Assembly: GCA_025362395.1 (NCBI GenBank)
Contig: JANYGK010000115.1
Coordinates: forward strand, 62,001 to 126,000
Source: Bacteroidota bacterium
Lineage (GTDB): Bacteria > Bacteroidota > Bacteroidia > B-17B0 > Aurantibacillaceae
Length of the DNA: 64,000 nucleotides
Reading direction: 5' to 3'
Below are positions 17,314 to 26,108 of the stretch, one piece after another. Position 1 is the stretch's first letter, and the number at the start of each line of letters is the position of its first letter. The notes beneath the pieces were generated by a model. It searched no databases and was not told the DNA's origin. It saw only the letters and a list, made by a program, of their open reading frames with translations. A program made the translations under genes and the position numbers.

Positions 17314-17356
17314 ACAATTTTTACCGCGTAAAAGCGCAACTCAATCACTATATGAT

Positions 17357-18007
17357 CTATGTGGTTAACTTTTCTATTTCATCTTCCATAATTTTATTGA
17401 TCTCCTCGGCTCGAAATACCACCATAGCATGCGATCCGCCCTTTATGGTGTAATCAGCCTTTACAAAACTGTACAATAGTAACCTGTCGTTAGTGCCATG
17501 AATATGAACGGCATTATTGGGTAATATTTTACCATTCCAGTTCACAATAATATGGATGCAATATTTAAAATAATTTTCTTTCATACTGTCTACCATCCCT
17601 AAAAATTCAGGGATATACGCCTTTCCAAAACCCACGATCCATCGTCCTTTATACGCCATTTTACGATGTTGTGTTTCGCTGATGTAATTATGCAGCGGTA
17701 CATATTTAAACAGCCGAATAAACCACGGCAGCTCATTTCTTGATTTACTTGTAGAGATTAAAAAGGTTTTTTGCGGAGAAATTAGTTTAGTCAATTCGCT
17801 GCAAAGCATGCCGCCAAAGGAAACACCCATTAAACAGAAAGGCTGTGATGTATCAATTTGTGGAAGAAACTTTTTTGCATAGCTTGCCATCGTGTCATTT
17901 TTTTCGGGCAAAGGCCAATCTAAAACTACTAATTCGGCATTTTTAATAACCGTGTTTGCAAAAAGTTTTTCTGTAGTTCCTAAACCGGGTATAGCGTATA
18001 TAATCAT
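17357..18007 (-). CDS. Alpha/beta hydrolase
   Basis: A 216-residue cytoplasmic protein with an alpha/beta-hydrolase fold pattern: an N-terminal beta strand and oxyanion region (YAIPGLGTTEKLF), the nucleophile elbow GVSFGG near residue 62 with Ser as nucleophile, and a late histidine in GGSHAMV near residue 194. A HGTNDRLL segment matches the acidic-residue strand. It converges with cysQ from the other strand. Substrate cannot be predicted; an esterase or thioesterase is possible. Family membership is likely from the motifs. Confidence 0.75.
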   Translation of the reverse strand: MIIYAIPGLGTTEKLFANTVIKNAELVVLDWPLPEKNDTMASYAKKFLPQIDTSQPFCLMGVSFGGMLCSELTKLISPQKTFLISTSKSRNELPWFIRLFKYVPLHNYISETQHRKMAYKGRWIVGFGKAYIPEFLGMVDSMKENYFKYCIHIIVNWNGKILPNNAVHIHGTNDRLLLYSFVKADYTIKGGSHAMVVFRAEEINKIMEDEIEKLTT

Positions 18008-18074
18008 TCATGTAAATATATGAACGATCTATTTATTTTAACGTTGAAAATGCTAAAACACGTTAATAACTTTT

Positions 18075-18105
18075 TGGCTTAGTAATTGATATCACGTTAT
18101 ATTTG
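18075..18105 (+). promoter_or_regulatory. Promoter of the enoyl-CoA hydratase gene
   Basis: TTG (18075-18077) is followed after 20 bp by TATATTTG (18098-18105), a full match to the Bacteroidota consensus. It lies 63 bp upstream of the ATG at 18169 and probably also serves the dioxygenase gene downstream. Confidence 0.65.
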
Positions 18106-18168
18106 CTACAATAAATTGGGCAAATAACCGTTTAATTAAATACATTATAATCAATAAATAACATACCT

Positions 18169-18963
18169 ATGACTACAGAAATGGCAATAGAAAATATAAT
18201 CACAGAAATTAAAAATAATGTATTAGTAATTACCATTAACAGGCCCGATAAATTGAATGCTTTAAACAAGCAAACTATTGAAGAACTGCATGAATTGTTG
18301 GTAGATGCCGAAAATGACAAAAGCATCCGCGCTTTAATTATTACAGGATCAGGACAAAAAGCGTTTGTTGCAGGAGCTGATATTGCTGAGTTTTCAAATT
18401 ATTCTATAGAAGAAGGAAAACAGTTAAGCTCTATAGGGCATTTTAAAATATTTAATTTTATTGAAAATTATTCTAAACCCGTTATTGCAGCCGTTAACGG
18501 CTTTGCATTAGGCGGAGGATTAGAGTTAGCTATGGCTTGCCACATACGCGTAGCCAGCTCAAACGCTAAAATGGGTTTACCTGAAGTGAGCTTAGGCGTT
18601 ATACCGGGCTATGGCGGCACACAGCGTTTAGCACAGTTAGTGGGTAAAGGAAAAGCGTTTGAAATGATTGTAACAGCCGATATGATCAACGCTGAAGAAG
18701 GATATAAGTGGGGCTTGGTTAACTACGTAACTACACAGGAAGAATTATTAAATAAGTGTTTTGACATTACTTCAAAAATAACCACTAAATCTCCTGTAGC
18801 CGTTAAAACAGCTATTAAGGTTATTAACGCGGGTTATAATACTAAATTAAACGGTTATGAAGTAGAGATCGAAGAGTTTGGAAAAAGCTTTGCAACAGCT
18901 GATTTTAAAGAAGGTGTTTCCGCGTTTTTAGAAAAAAGAAAAGCTGAGTTTCCGGGAAACTAA
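18169..18963 (+). CDS. Enoyl-CoA hydratase (crotonase family)
   Basis: A 264-residue crotonase-fold enzyme that adds water across the double bond of 2-enoyl-CoA thioesters, as in beta-oxidation and amino-acid breakdown. The family signatures are clear: the CoA-pocket segment AFVAGADIAEF, the oxyanion-hole GFALGGGLELAMAC, and LPEVSLGVIPGYGGTQRL. The two catalytic glutamates correspond to Glu119 and Glu139. A start at the second ATG (18181) would also fit. It is 41 bp upstream of a 3-hydroxyanthranilate dioxygenase gene, which hints at a tryptophan or aromatic degradation context, although the enzyme could equally serve fatty-acid oxidation. Confidence 0.92.
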   Translation: MTTEMAIENIITEIKNNVLVITINRPDKLNALNKQTIEELHELLVDAENDKSIRALIITGSGQKAFVAGADIAEFSNYSIEEGKQLSSIGHFKIFNFIENYSKPVIAAVNGFALGGGLELAMACHIRVASSNAKMGLPEVSLGVIPGYGGTQRLAQLVGKGKAFEMIVTADMINAEEGYKWGLVNYVTTQEELLNKCFDITSKITTKSPVAVKTAIKVINAGYNTKLNGYEVEIEEFGKSFATADFKEGVSAFLEKRKAEFPGN

Positions 18964-19004
18964 TTTCAAAAAAATAAAGTACAACAGTAATTAAACCATA
19001 TACA

Positions 19005-19529
19005 ATGAGCGTTACACGACCTTTTAATTTTAAAAAATGGATTGACGAGAATCGCGACTCATTAAAACCGCCTATTAATAACAAGGTTGTATATAAAGAT
19101 GCCGAGTTTATAGTAATGGTTGTTGGAGGCCCCAACTCCCGTAAAGACTACCACTTTAATGAAAGCGAAGAGTTTTTTTATCAGCTGGAAGGTGATATAA
19201 AAGTGCAAATTCAGGAAGATGATAAAGCCGTTGAAATAGATATAAAAGAAGGCGATATTTTTTTATTGCCACCGAGAATTCCTCATAATCCTATTCGTTT
19301 TAAAAACACGATTGGCTTAGTAATGGAGCGCCGTCGCCGCAATGGTGAGAAAGACGGACTGTTATGGTTTTGTGAAAAATGCAACAACAAATTGTATGAA
19401 GAATATTTTGACCTAAAGGATATTACCACACAGTTTCAAAGTGTATTCCAAAAATTTTATGCGTCTGAAAAGCTTCGTACTTGCACCGCCTGCGGGCATC
19501 AAATGGAAGCACCATTATTGGGTTCCTAA
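19005..19529 (+). CDS. nbaC: 3-hydroxyanthranilate 3,4-dioxygenase
   Basis: A 174-residue cupin enzyme of the kynurenine pathway that opens the ring of 3-hydroxyanthranilate. The Fe(II) ligands are His50, Glu56 and His94 (HFNESEEFFYQ, IPHNPIRF), and the substrate arginines of the family occur in NSRKDYH and IRFKN. A second, rubredoxin-like iron site is formed by Cys123, Cys126, Cys160 and Cys163, as in other bacterial enzymes of this length. The product can lead to quinolinate (NAD synthesis) or to tryptophan degradation. The gene follows the enoyl-CoA hydratase gene by 41 bp; no other kynurenine gene is in the window. Confidence 0.94.
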   Translation: MSVTRPFNFKKWIDENRDSLKPPINNKVVYKDAEFIVMVVGGPNSRKDYHFNESEEFFYQLEGDIKVQIQEDDKAVEIDIKEGDIFLLPPRIPHNPIRFKNTIGLVMERRRRNGEKDGLLWFCEKCNNKLYEEYFDLKDITTQFQSVFQKFYASEKLRTCTACGHQMEAPLLGS

Positions 19530-19604
19530 CGTTTTTCAGCTTTTTAATTAGTAGAACTCCAGTTTTAACGAGTAAATGATGGTAACCTTCGTCTGATTTT
19601 ATCT

Positions 19605-19612
19605 TAACTTTG
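19605..19612 (+). promoter_or_regulatory. Possible -7 promoter element of the giant T9SS gene
   Basis: TAACTTTG fits TAnnTTTG and lies 18 bp upstream of the ATG at 19631, which would give a very short leader. No clear upstream TTG element was seen. Confidence 0.4.
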
Positions 19613-19630
19613 GAATACAAATTATTTAGC

Positions 19631-22600
19631 ATGAAAACTATGACTTTAAATAAATATTTACTCACAACTTTTACAATCTTAACAGCCGGTTTTGCAATTG
19701 CACAATCAAATGATGGATTTGATTTTAATGCGGCATATCAAGACGCTTATCAAAAAGGAATTGCCCCATCTGAAATAGAAGGCTATGTAAAATATTTACA
19801 TTATGATTACCTAAGTCATAGGAATTTAGGTAATATAAATGCAAATCGTCCTTCTTCTCCAATCCCAAATACGCCTCAAAATGCTTATTGCCCTAACGCG
19901 GGTTTTGAACAATTAACTTTTGTTAATTGGACAGGTGGTTATGGAACTGTTTCACCAGGTGCAGTTGGTGCGCCTTTTCCTATTTATAATCAAACATCAT
20001 CTTCTATTGTTAACTCAGCCGGAAATAATACCAGTTTGGTCAATACAATAAATTATCACACAATTATGACTACTCCGGCTACTAACAGCGTATATCCAAA
20101 TTGTGTTGGTTATGATACAATTGCCTGTAAGGTTATAGGGACACAAACCGTTTCAGAGATTCCGGTTGTTAATCCCAACGGCGGGCCCGCTTCTGTTAGG
20201 TTAAATGGGGCTTTAGCCAATTTAAGAGCGAGCAAATTAAATTATTTTATGTCCTTAAATCCTAATAATAAGAATTTTTCCGTTTCTTACGCTTTAGTAC
20301 TTGAGAATGGTGGTCACTTTTCCAATGAGCAGCCATACTTTTCAGTTAAAATAACTGATCAAAATGGGATTTTAGTCCCGGGATGTTCGACTTATACGGT
20401 AACTTGCGATGCGGGTCTAACTAATACAGCTTCTCCTTTATATGATCCAACATGGGCAAATTCTGCTATACAATATGATGTTATGTATAGAAAATGGCAG
20501 ACATTTGCTTTTGACTTTTCTAATTATCCAAGTATTACATCGGTAAATGTTGAATTTTATGTTGGCGGTTGCAGTGGAAGTGCACATTATGGATATGCTT
20601 ACGTAGATGCTTCATGCAGTCAGGGCGGAGCCGTTACAAGTTTTTGTGCGGGTTCAAATTCAGCTGTCATTAATGCTCCTTTTGGTTATTCTACATATCA
20701 GTGGACGGGGCCTAGTGGTCCTGTTAGTTTGTCAAACGGGGGTAGCACAGCTTCAGCAACAATTACTCCTGTTACCGCAGGCCAAGTTTTTACTTGTGCA
20801 GTTACAGCGCCTAACGGGTGTTCAAGTATATTTACAACAACGGTATCCATTACTACGGTTAGTATAACAAGTGTTGGTTCAACGCCATCATGCCCTGGAG
20901 GGAATAGTGGTACAGCAAACGTTACAGCTACAGGGAGCAGCTTAGGATATTCGTATCAATGGCTTAATAGTGTCGGAAGTACTGTAGGAACTACACAATC
21001 TGTTACAGGATTATCCCCGGGTACTTATACTGTAAATGTTAATTCAGCAGGTTGTGGATCTGCTACATCAACTATTGTTGTGGGTATTTCCCCACCAAAT
21101 TTTTATTCATTAAGCGCGCCATTTTGTGGAACTGTGGCATGGATAACTAAATCAGGAGGATCAAACTATAAATGGTACACCGCGAGCCCTTTAGCTGCAA
21201 TTCCAGGTGCTACAACTCAATCTTTAACCATTAACTCTCCGGTTGCGGGTGATCAGTATTATTTATCTTATACTACAGCAAGCGGTTGTAAAGATTCTAT
21301 TAAATATACCCTCACGCAAGTTCCCGGTGGGAATGTTTATGTAAGTAATATAAGAAGTATCTGCCCCGGTAACAGTAACTCTTACGCTGTTGTAAATTTA
21401 CAAACTTCCTCACCTCCGGTTTACAGTTATACTGTTACCGGCCCTGCGGGTTATTCCTCTGTTTTAAATAATACAACTGCCATCAAAGACAGTGTTATAA
21501 ATTTAACTATAGGAACATACAGCACTACAGTATTTGACGGCCAGTGTTTATATAATACAACGTTTACCGTAAATCCTTTTGTTTATACATATACATTAAC
21601 GCCTACTACTACAACCATTTGTACAAGCGGCGGAACTTCGTTAACGGTTAACTTCGGAAATAACCTTTCTGCAACCTGCGGGCTCGATCCGGTGGTTTGT
21701 TTAACAGGCAGTCCTACTAATTTATATTCCGGGCCTTTTACTCAAAACGGAACCACATCCTATCCTACTCCGTATGGTAACTGGTACACCTACGAAAGAT
21801 CTCAATACCTGATTAAAGCATCCGATTTAAATGCTGCCGGTATTAATGCAGGAAAACTTTCGAGTTTAGCATTTAATGTTTTAAGTATGAATACAAGCAT
21901 TACTACTTATCCTAACTTTTCTATAAAAATGGGTTGTACAGGTTTAGCAAGTTTGCCCAATGTTTCCGGTGGAAGCGGGCAAGCCTTTGTAGGCGGTTTA
22001 CAAACTGTGTATTCAAATGCCAATCAGCCTGTAGCACTTGGATGGAATACACATAATTTCTCACAGGCTTATGTTTGGGACGGTACATCCAACCTTTTAG
22101 TAGAAGTTTGTTTTGGAATGAATAATCCTTATAGTTACACCCAAAATGTAACGGTTGAGCTAAAACAATTGCCTTATATAGCAAGTACTTTCCATGCAGA
22201 AGATACTAACCCCGTTTGCGGCGGTACGCAACTCGCCGATAATTCTTACGGCTTAATGACTAGTGGTGAGTATATGGTACCGAACATGAAGCTTGGTTAC
22301 TGTGGTGGCCAAAACCCTTCTAACTTTACTTATACATGGACCCCTACAGCAGGTTTATCTTCTACTAATACGTATTCAACATTAGCCAATCCAACAGCTA
22401 CAACTATTTACACGGTACAGGTTAATCCTATCGGGCAAACCAATTGTATGCAGGCTCAAACATCTACCATAACTGTTGTGAACCCTGCAAGCCCTACTAT
22501 TACGTCTGTTGCACCTTTGTGTACAAACGCAGGTGTTATAACTTTAACGGCAACACCTACCGGTGGCAGCTGGCTTGGTTCGGGTGTTAGTGCCGCGGGT

Positions 22601-24223
22601 GTTTTAACTCCATCGTTGGTAACTGCCGGTAATAATACGTATACCTATACCGTTGGTTCAGGAACTTGTTCAGCAATAGGGAATACAACCATATCTGTAC
22701 AACAATTCATTCCTTCAACCATTACGTCGGCTATAAGCCCGCAGTGTAATACTAACCCTCCGTTACCTTTACCGGCAACTACAAGCAGTACCGGTACATG
22801 GACAGCTACAGGGGGTTTATCAGGAACTAATTTTAATCCTTCTGTAGGCCCCGGTACGTATACATTAACGTATAGCACACAATCTACTCCAATAACAAGC
22901 CTTTGTCCTTCAAGCAGTTCGATAGCGGTAAATGTAAGTTCTATTACGCAACCTACCGTGAGTGCCGCAGGGCCTTATTGCGATAACTTTGCAACACAAA
23001 CCATGACGGTTAATCCCGTTGGCGGTGGAACAGGTGTTTGGGGAACTTCTACAGCAGGCTCCGCCATTACTCCCGCAGGTATTTTCTCCCCTGCCTCAAG
23101 CATAGTAGGAGCCAATACAATTACTTATACTTTAACCAATGGCCCCTGTACAGCATCTACATCCATTAACATACAGGTAGTTCATTTTATAAGCGCTGCT
23201 TTAACAGGGGGTACAGGTCCATTTTGTATTTACTCCGCTGCAACCGATTTACAAACTTTAGCTCAAAATGCCGGTGGTGTTTGGTCGGGTTCGGGAGTTG
23301 CAGGCACTAACTTTACTCCTGCAACGGCAGGCGTAGGTACACATATTGTAACTTATAGTGTAAACCCTGCCCCTGCAGGTTTATGTCCTGATCATACAGA
23401 TCTTTCTATCGTGGTAAGCAATACGACTTTAGTGGTTCCTTTGACTTATAGCTATGTAGTTTGTAATTACCCAACACAAGTAAGTTTTTATAATACCAGC
23501 GTAAACACAGATATCTTATCATGGGATTTTGGAGATAACAGTACTGATGAGACAGGTTTTGCCCCTGTTCATACTTACACATCTCCCGGAAGTTATACTG
23601 TTACTACAACTTACACAAATAGTGCAGGCTGCGTTTCTTCAGCTGTTATGACAACTGCAATTACTGTTTATCCCGTTCCTGTGGCTGCTTTTAACGCAAG
23701 CCCGGATGTAACAACAGTTGTAGACGGTGAGGTGACATTTACAAACCAAACTTCTGATCTTAATAATAATACTTATGCATGGCTGTTTACCGGCGCAGAC
23801 GGAAGCTCTGCCATAAATCCTACCTATTTGTTTACAAACTCAGGTGAATATCCTGTACGCTTAATTGCTATAAGTTCATTTGGTTGCCGTGATACAGCTG
23901 TGGTAAAAGTAACGGTGAACCCTGATGTGGTGTTATATGTGCCAAACACATTTACGCCTAACGGTGACGGCTTAAATGATGAGTTTCAAATATTTTTACC
24001 ACCTACAGGTGTTGATTATTCGACGTTTAGCTTAACCGTTTATGATAGATGGGGTTCTGTAATATATAGAACGAATGATGTATTTAAATTTTGGAATGGT
24101 GCAAGAAACAATTCGGGTGAGGTTGTAAAACAAGATTCTTATGTTTACAAAATATCATTTAAAGATGAGAAGAAGAAATATTATGAAAAGGTGGGTTATA
24201 TCACTATTCTTAGCGGAAAATAA
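19631..24223 (+). CDS. Giant T9SS type-B secreted protein with Ig-like and PKD modules
   Basis: About 1530 residues. The start is placed at the ATG at 19631, which gives a clean signal peptide (MKTMTLNKYLLTTFTILTAG, cut after AIAQS), rather than an upstream TTG in the same frame. The middle part is a chain of Thr/Ser/Gly-rich beta-sandwich modules with recurring phrases such as GTYTVNV, TATGG and GVWSGSGVAGTNFTP. Two PKD-like domains follow (LSWDFGDNSTDE, YAWLFTGADGSS; roughly residues 1275-1440), then the type-B sorting domain (VPNTFTPNGDGLNDEF, YDRWGSVIYRTND). A hairpin terminator follows. It has no PorP/SprF gene beside it, unlike the surface protein at 7.9-11.9 kb. Probably an adhesin or surface-layer protein; exact role unknown. 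Confidence 0.9.
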   Translation: MKTMTLNKYLLTTFTILTAGFAIAQSNDGFDFNAAYQDAYQKGIAPSEIEGYVKYLHYDYLSHRNLGNINANRPSSPIPNTPQNAYCPNAGFEQLTFVNWTGGYGTVSPGAVGAPFPIYNQTSSSIVNSAGNNTSLVNTINYHTIMTTPATNSVYPNCVGYDTIACKVIGTQTVSEIPVVNPNGGPASVRLNGALANLRASKLNYFMSLNPNNKNFSVSYALVLENGGHFSNEQPYFSVKITDQNGILVPGCSTYTVTCDAGLTNTASPLYDPTWANSAIQYDVMYRKWQTFAFDFSNYPSITSVNVEFYVGGCSGSAHYGYAYVDASCSQGGAVTSFCAGSNSAVINAPFGYSTYQWTGPSGPVSLSNGGSTASATITPVTAGQVFTCAVTAPNGCSSIFTTTVSITTVSITSVGSTPSCPGGNSGTANVTATGSSLGYSYQWLNSVGSTVGTTQSVTGLSPGTYTVNVNSAGCGSATSTIVVGISPPNFYSLSAPFCGTVAWITKSGGSNYKWYTASPLAAIPGATTQSLTINSPVAGDQYYLSYTTASGCKDSIKYTLTQVPGGNVYVSNIRSICPGNSNSYAVVNLQTSSPPVYSYTVTGPAGYSSVLNNTTAIKDSVINLTIGTYSTTVFDGQCLYNTTFTVNPFVYTYTLTPTTTTICTSGGTSLTVNFGNNLSATCGLDPVVCLTGSPTNLYSGPFTQNGTTSYPTPYGNWYTYERSQYLIKASDLNAAGINAGKLSSLAFNVLSMNTSITTYPNFSIKMGCTGLASLPNVSGGSGQAFVGGLQTVYSNANQPVALGWNTHNFSQAYVWDGTSNLLVEVCFGMNNPYSYTQNVTVELKQLPYIASTFHAEDTNPVCGGTQLADNSYGLMTSGEYMVPNMKLGYCGGQNPSNFTYTWTPTAGLSSTNTYSTLANPTATTIYTVQVNPIGQTNCMQAQTSTITVVNPASPTITSVAPLCTNAGVITLTATPTGGSWLGSGVSAAGVLTPSLVTAGNNTYTYTVGSGTCSAIGNTTISVQQFIPSTITSAISPQCNTNPPLPLPATTSSTGTWTATGGLSGTNFNPSVGPGTYTLTYSTQSTPITSLCPSSSSIAVNVSSITQPTVSAAGPYCDNFATQTMTVNPVGGGTGVWGTSTAGSAITPAGIFSPASSIVGANTITYTLTNGPCTASTSINIQVVHFISAALTGGTGPFCIYSAATDLQTLAQNAGGVWSGSGVAGTNFTPATAGVGTHIVTYSVNPAPAGLCPDHTDLSIVVSNTTLVVPLTYSYVVCNYPTQVSFYNTSVNTDILSWDFGDNSTDETGFAPVHTYTSPGSYTVTTTYTNSAGCVSSAVMTTAITVYPVPVAAFNASPDVTTVVDGEVTFTNQTSDLNNNTYAWLFTGADGSSAINPTYLFTNSGEYPVRLIAISSFGCRDTAVVKVTVNPDVVLYVPNTFTPNGDGLNDEFQIFLPPTGVDYSTFSLTVYDRWGSVIYRTNDVFKFWNGARNNSGEVVKQDSYVYKISFKDEKKKYYEKVGYITILSGK

Positions 24224-24243
24224 ATAATCCCTTATTGTAAAAG

Positions 24244-24277
24244 AGCTCTGCAGTTAATCGTTGCAGAGCTTTTTTTG
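24244..24277 (+). terminator. Rho-independent terminator
   Basis: Arms AGCTCTGCA (24244-24252) and TGCAGAGCT (24262-24270) with a 9-base loop, followed by seven T residues. It ends the transcript of the giant T9SS gene 20 bp after its stop codon. Confidence 0.9.
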
Positions 24278-24385
24278 TTTAAGTAGGAATTGAATAGTAC
24301 TGAGGAATTTTTACCTCAACCCTTATTTATCATCATTAGCAATGCAGGAATTTGCTTTGCATGTATGCATTAAAGTAAAGAATAC

Positions 24386-24892
24386 ATGAAACTATTAACC
24401 TTTGTTTTATTATTTATTATGATTCATTGTATGACGGCACAAACAGCACCACAATTTATTGATTTAACTAAATATTCAGGAAAATGGTTTGTTGTAGGCG
24501 TCATACCAACACGGTTTGATGCCGATTGGAATGATGTTACAGAAACCTATACACTGAATGAAAAAGGTAAAATAGAAATTTTTACCACTTATATTAAAAA
24601 CGGTAAAACAAAATCAAGTTATGTGACTTCAAAAGGATTCCCGAATAAAAAAGCCGGTAACGTAACATGGAAAGTGCAATTTATTTGGCCTTTCAGAGCT
24701 GATTATTTAATTGAAGAAATTGCGGATGATTATTCCTACACGGTTGTAGGACATCCTAAAAAAAAGTTTTTATATATTATGACGCGAACCGGTAAAATGG
24801 ATAACCGTTTATATAGCGCTATTGTAACGCGCTTTTCCGAAAAGGGCTACGACACGGCAAAACTGAAAAAAATGATGCAATCTGAATTATAA
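24386..24892 (+). CDS. Lipocalin family protein (Blc-like)
   Basis: A 168-residue exported lipocalin. The signal peptide (about residues 1-19) ends in CMTAQT. The first-strand lipocalin motif is seen as SGKWFVVGVIPTRF (Gly32, Trp34), and the later segments WKVQFIWPFRADYLIEEI, YTVVGHPKKKFLYIMTRT and a C-terminal helix follow the order of bacterial outer-membrane lipocalins. Those proteins bind lysophospholipids or other small hydrophobic ligands. A cysteine at residue 15 is present, but the surrounding residues are not a convincing lipobox, so soluble periplasmic export is as likely as lipoprotein anchoring. Confidence 0.88.
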   Translation: MKLLTFVLLFIMIHCMTAQTAPQFIDLTKYSGKWFVVGVIPTRFDADWNDVTETYTLNEKGKIEIFTTYIKNGKTKSSYVTSKGFPNKKAGNVTWKVQFIWPFRADYLIEEIADDYSYTVVGHPKKKFLYIMTRTGKMDNRLYSAIVTRFSEKGYDTAKLKKMMQSEL

Positions 24893-24916
24893 ATCTGATA
24901 CAGACTTATTACTTTA

Positions 24917-24924
24917 TACCTTTG
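24917..24924 (+). promoter_or_regulatory. Possible -7 promoter element of cbpA
   Basis: TACCTTTG fits the Bacteroidota TAnnTTTG consensus and lies 27 bp upstream of the cbpA start codon. The expected upstream TTG was not found at the right spacing. Confidence 0.4.
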
Positions 24925-24951
24925 TAATCATTATTACTTTAATTTTATTAT

Positions 24952-25839
24952 ATGGAATTTGTTGATTACTATAAAATACTTGAGCTTGATAAACATGCAA
25001 ACGCTGACGCTATTAAAAAAGCATACCGTAAGCTTGCGAGGAAACACCACCCCGACCTTAATCCGAATGATGAATCGGCTAAGAAAAAATTTCAGCAAAT
25101 AAATGAAGCGAACGAAGTACTGAGTGACCCCGAAAAAAAGAAAAAATACGATCAATACGGCAAAGATTGGAAACAAAGTGAAGCTCATGAAAAAGCCGGT
25201 CAGCAACAAAGCAGGCAACATTCTCAATCCTCTTCACAAAATTTTTCAGGAGATGATTTTTCCGATTATTTTGAATCCATGTTTGGCGGAAGTGCCGGCG
25301 GCGGAAGACAAACAAAATACAGGGGACAGGATTATACTTATGAGCTGCATTTAAATTTAACAGATGTTTATAAAACACATCAGCAAACTTTAACGGTAAC
25401 CGGTAAAAATATTCGCCTAACAATTCCTGCAGGGGTTGAGAACGGACAAACTATTAAAATTACAGGGCATGGCGGTGAAGGCAGTAATGGCGGACCAAAA
25501 GGCGATCTGTATTTAACGTTTGTGATCAGTAATAATACTAATTTTAAGCGGGAAGGAAATAATGTATCCTTGAATGTAGACATTGATCTTTATACAGCCG
25601 TGTTGGGCGGGGAAATAATGGTAGATACTTTAAGCGGGAAAGTAAAGTTGAAGGTTGCGCCTGAAACACAAAACAACACTAAGGTTAAGCTGAAAGGAAA
25701 AGGATTTCCGATATATAAAAAGGAAAATGAATTTGGTGATCTGTACATTACTTATACTATAAAAATTCCTACAAAGCTTAATGATAAGCAAAAAGAATTA
25801 TTTACTGAATTAGCAAAAACACAAGAACATGGAAACTAA
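24952..25839 (+). CDS. cbpA: DnaJ/CbpA-type co-chaperone
   Basis: A 295-residue class-B J-domain protein. The J-domain occupies residues 1-70 or so with the HPD motif at 33-35 (KHHPDLNP), followed by a Gly/Ser/Gln-rich linker (FGGSAGGG) and the two beta-sandwich substrate-binding domains (TLTVTGKNIRLTIPAGVENGQ, GDLYLTFVI, GDLYITYTI). The Cys-rich zinc finger of DnaJ is absent, as in E. coli CbpA. It stimulates the ATPase of DnaK and delivers substrates. Its last 11 bases overlap the start of the CbpM gene, so their expression is coupled. Confidence 0.93.
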   Translation: MEFVDYYKILELDKHANADAIKKAYRKLARKHHPDLNPNDESAKKKFQQINEANEVLSDPEKKKKYDQYGKDWKQSEAHEKAGQQQSRQHSQSSSQNFSGDDFSDYFESMFGGSAGGGRQTKYRGQDYTYELHLNLTDVYKTHQQTLTVTGKNIRLTIPAGVENGQTIKITGHGGEGSNGGPKGDLYLTFVISNNTNFKREGNNVSLNVDIDLYTAVLGGEIMVDTLSGKVKLKVAPETQNNTKVKLKGKGFPIYKKENEFGDLYITYTIKIPTKLNDKQKELFTELAKTQEHGN

Positions 25840-26104
25840 TTTGATAGCCGTTGAGCAGTTTTGCGCGTATTACAATATTGATTTTTCTTTTATAGAGTCC
25901 TTAAATGAATTTGGCTTAATAGAAATTGTGCCTGTAAATGATGAACGCTTCCTGCCTCATGAACAATTGAAAGAGGTGGAAAAAATGATCCGTCTACATT
26001 ATGACCTGGATATAAATATGGCAGGCATTGACGCTATAGCTAACCTGTTGAAACGGATAAATAATTTACAACAAGAAATACGTTTGCTTAAAAATAACTC
26101 ATAG
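25829..26104 (+). CDS. cbpM: Chaperone modulator CbpM
   Basis: A 91-residue CbpM/MerR-like helix-turn-helix protein. The typical pattern is there: an N-terminal helix, LNEFGLIEIVPV, then FLPHEQLKEVEKMIRLHYDLDINMAGIDAIANLLKRI and a C-terminal coiled segment. CbpM binds the J-domain of CbpA and blocks its access to DnaK in E. coli. The overlap of 11 bp with the upstream CbpA-like gene supports the same pairing here. It ends only 4 bp from the stop codon of convergent clpX. Confidence 0.88.
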   Translation: METNLIAVEQFCAYYNIDFSFIESLNEFGLIEIVPVNDERFLPHEQLKEVEKMIRLHYDLDINMAGIDAIANLLKRINNLQQEIRLLKNNS

Positions 26105-26108
26105 CTTA

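Noticed and set aside
20607-20867. 86-residue frame within the giant T9SS gene
   Set aside because: It is an out-of-frame reading of low-complexity repeat sequence without any domain or upstream signal.
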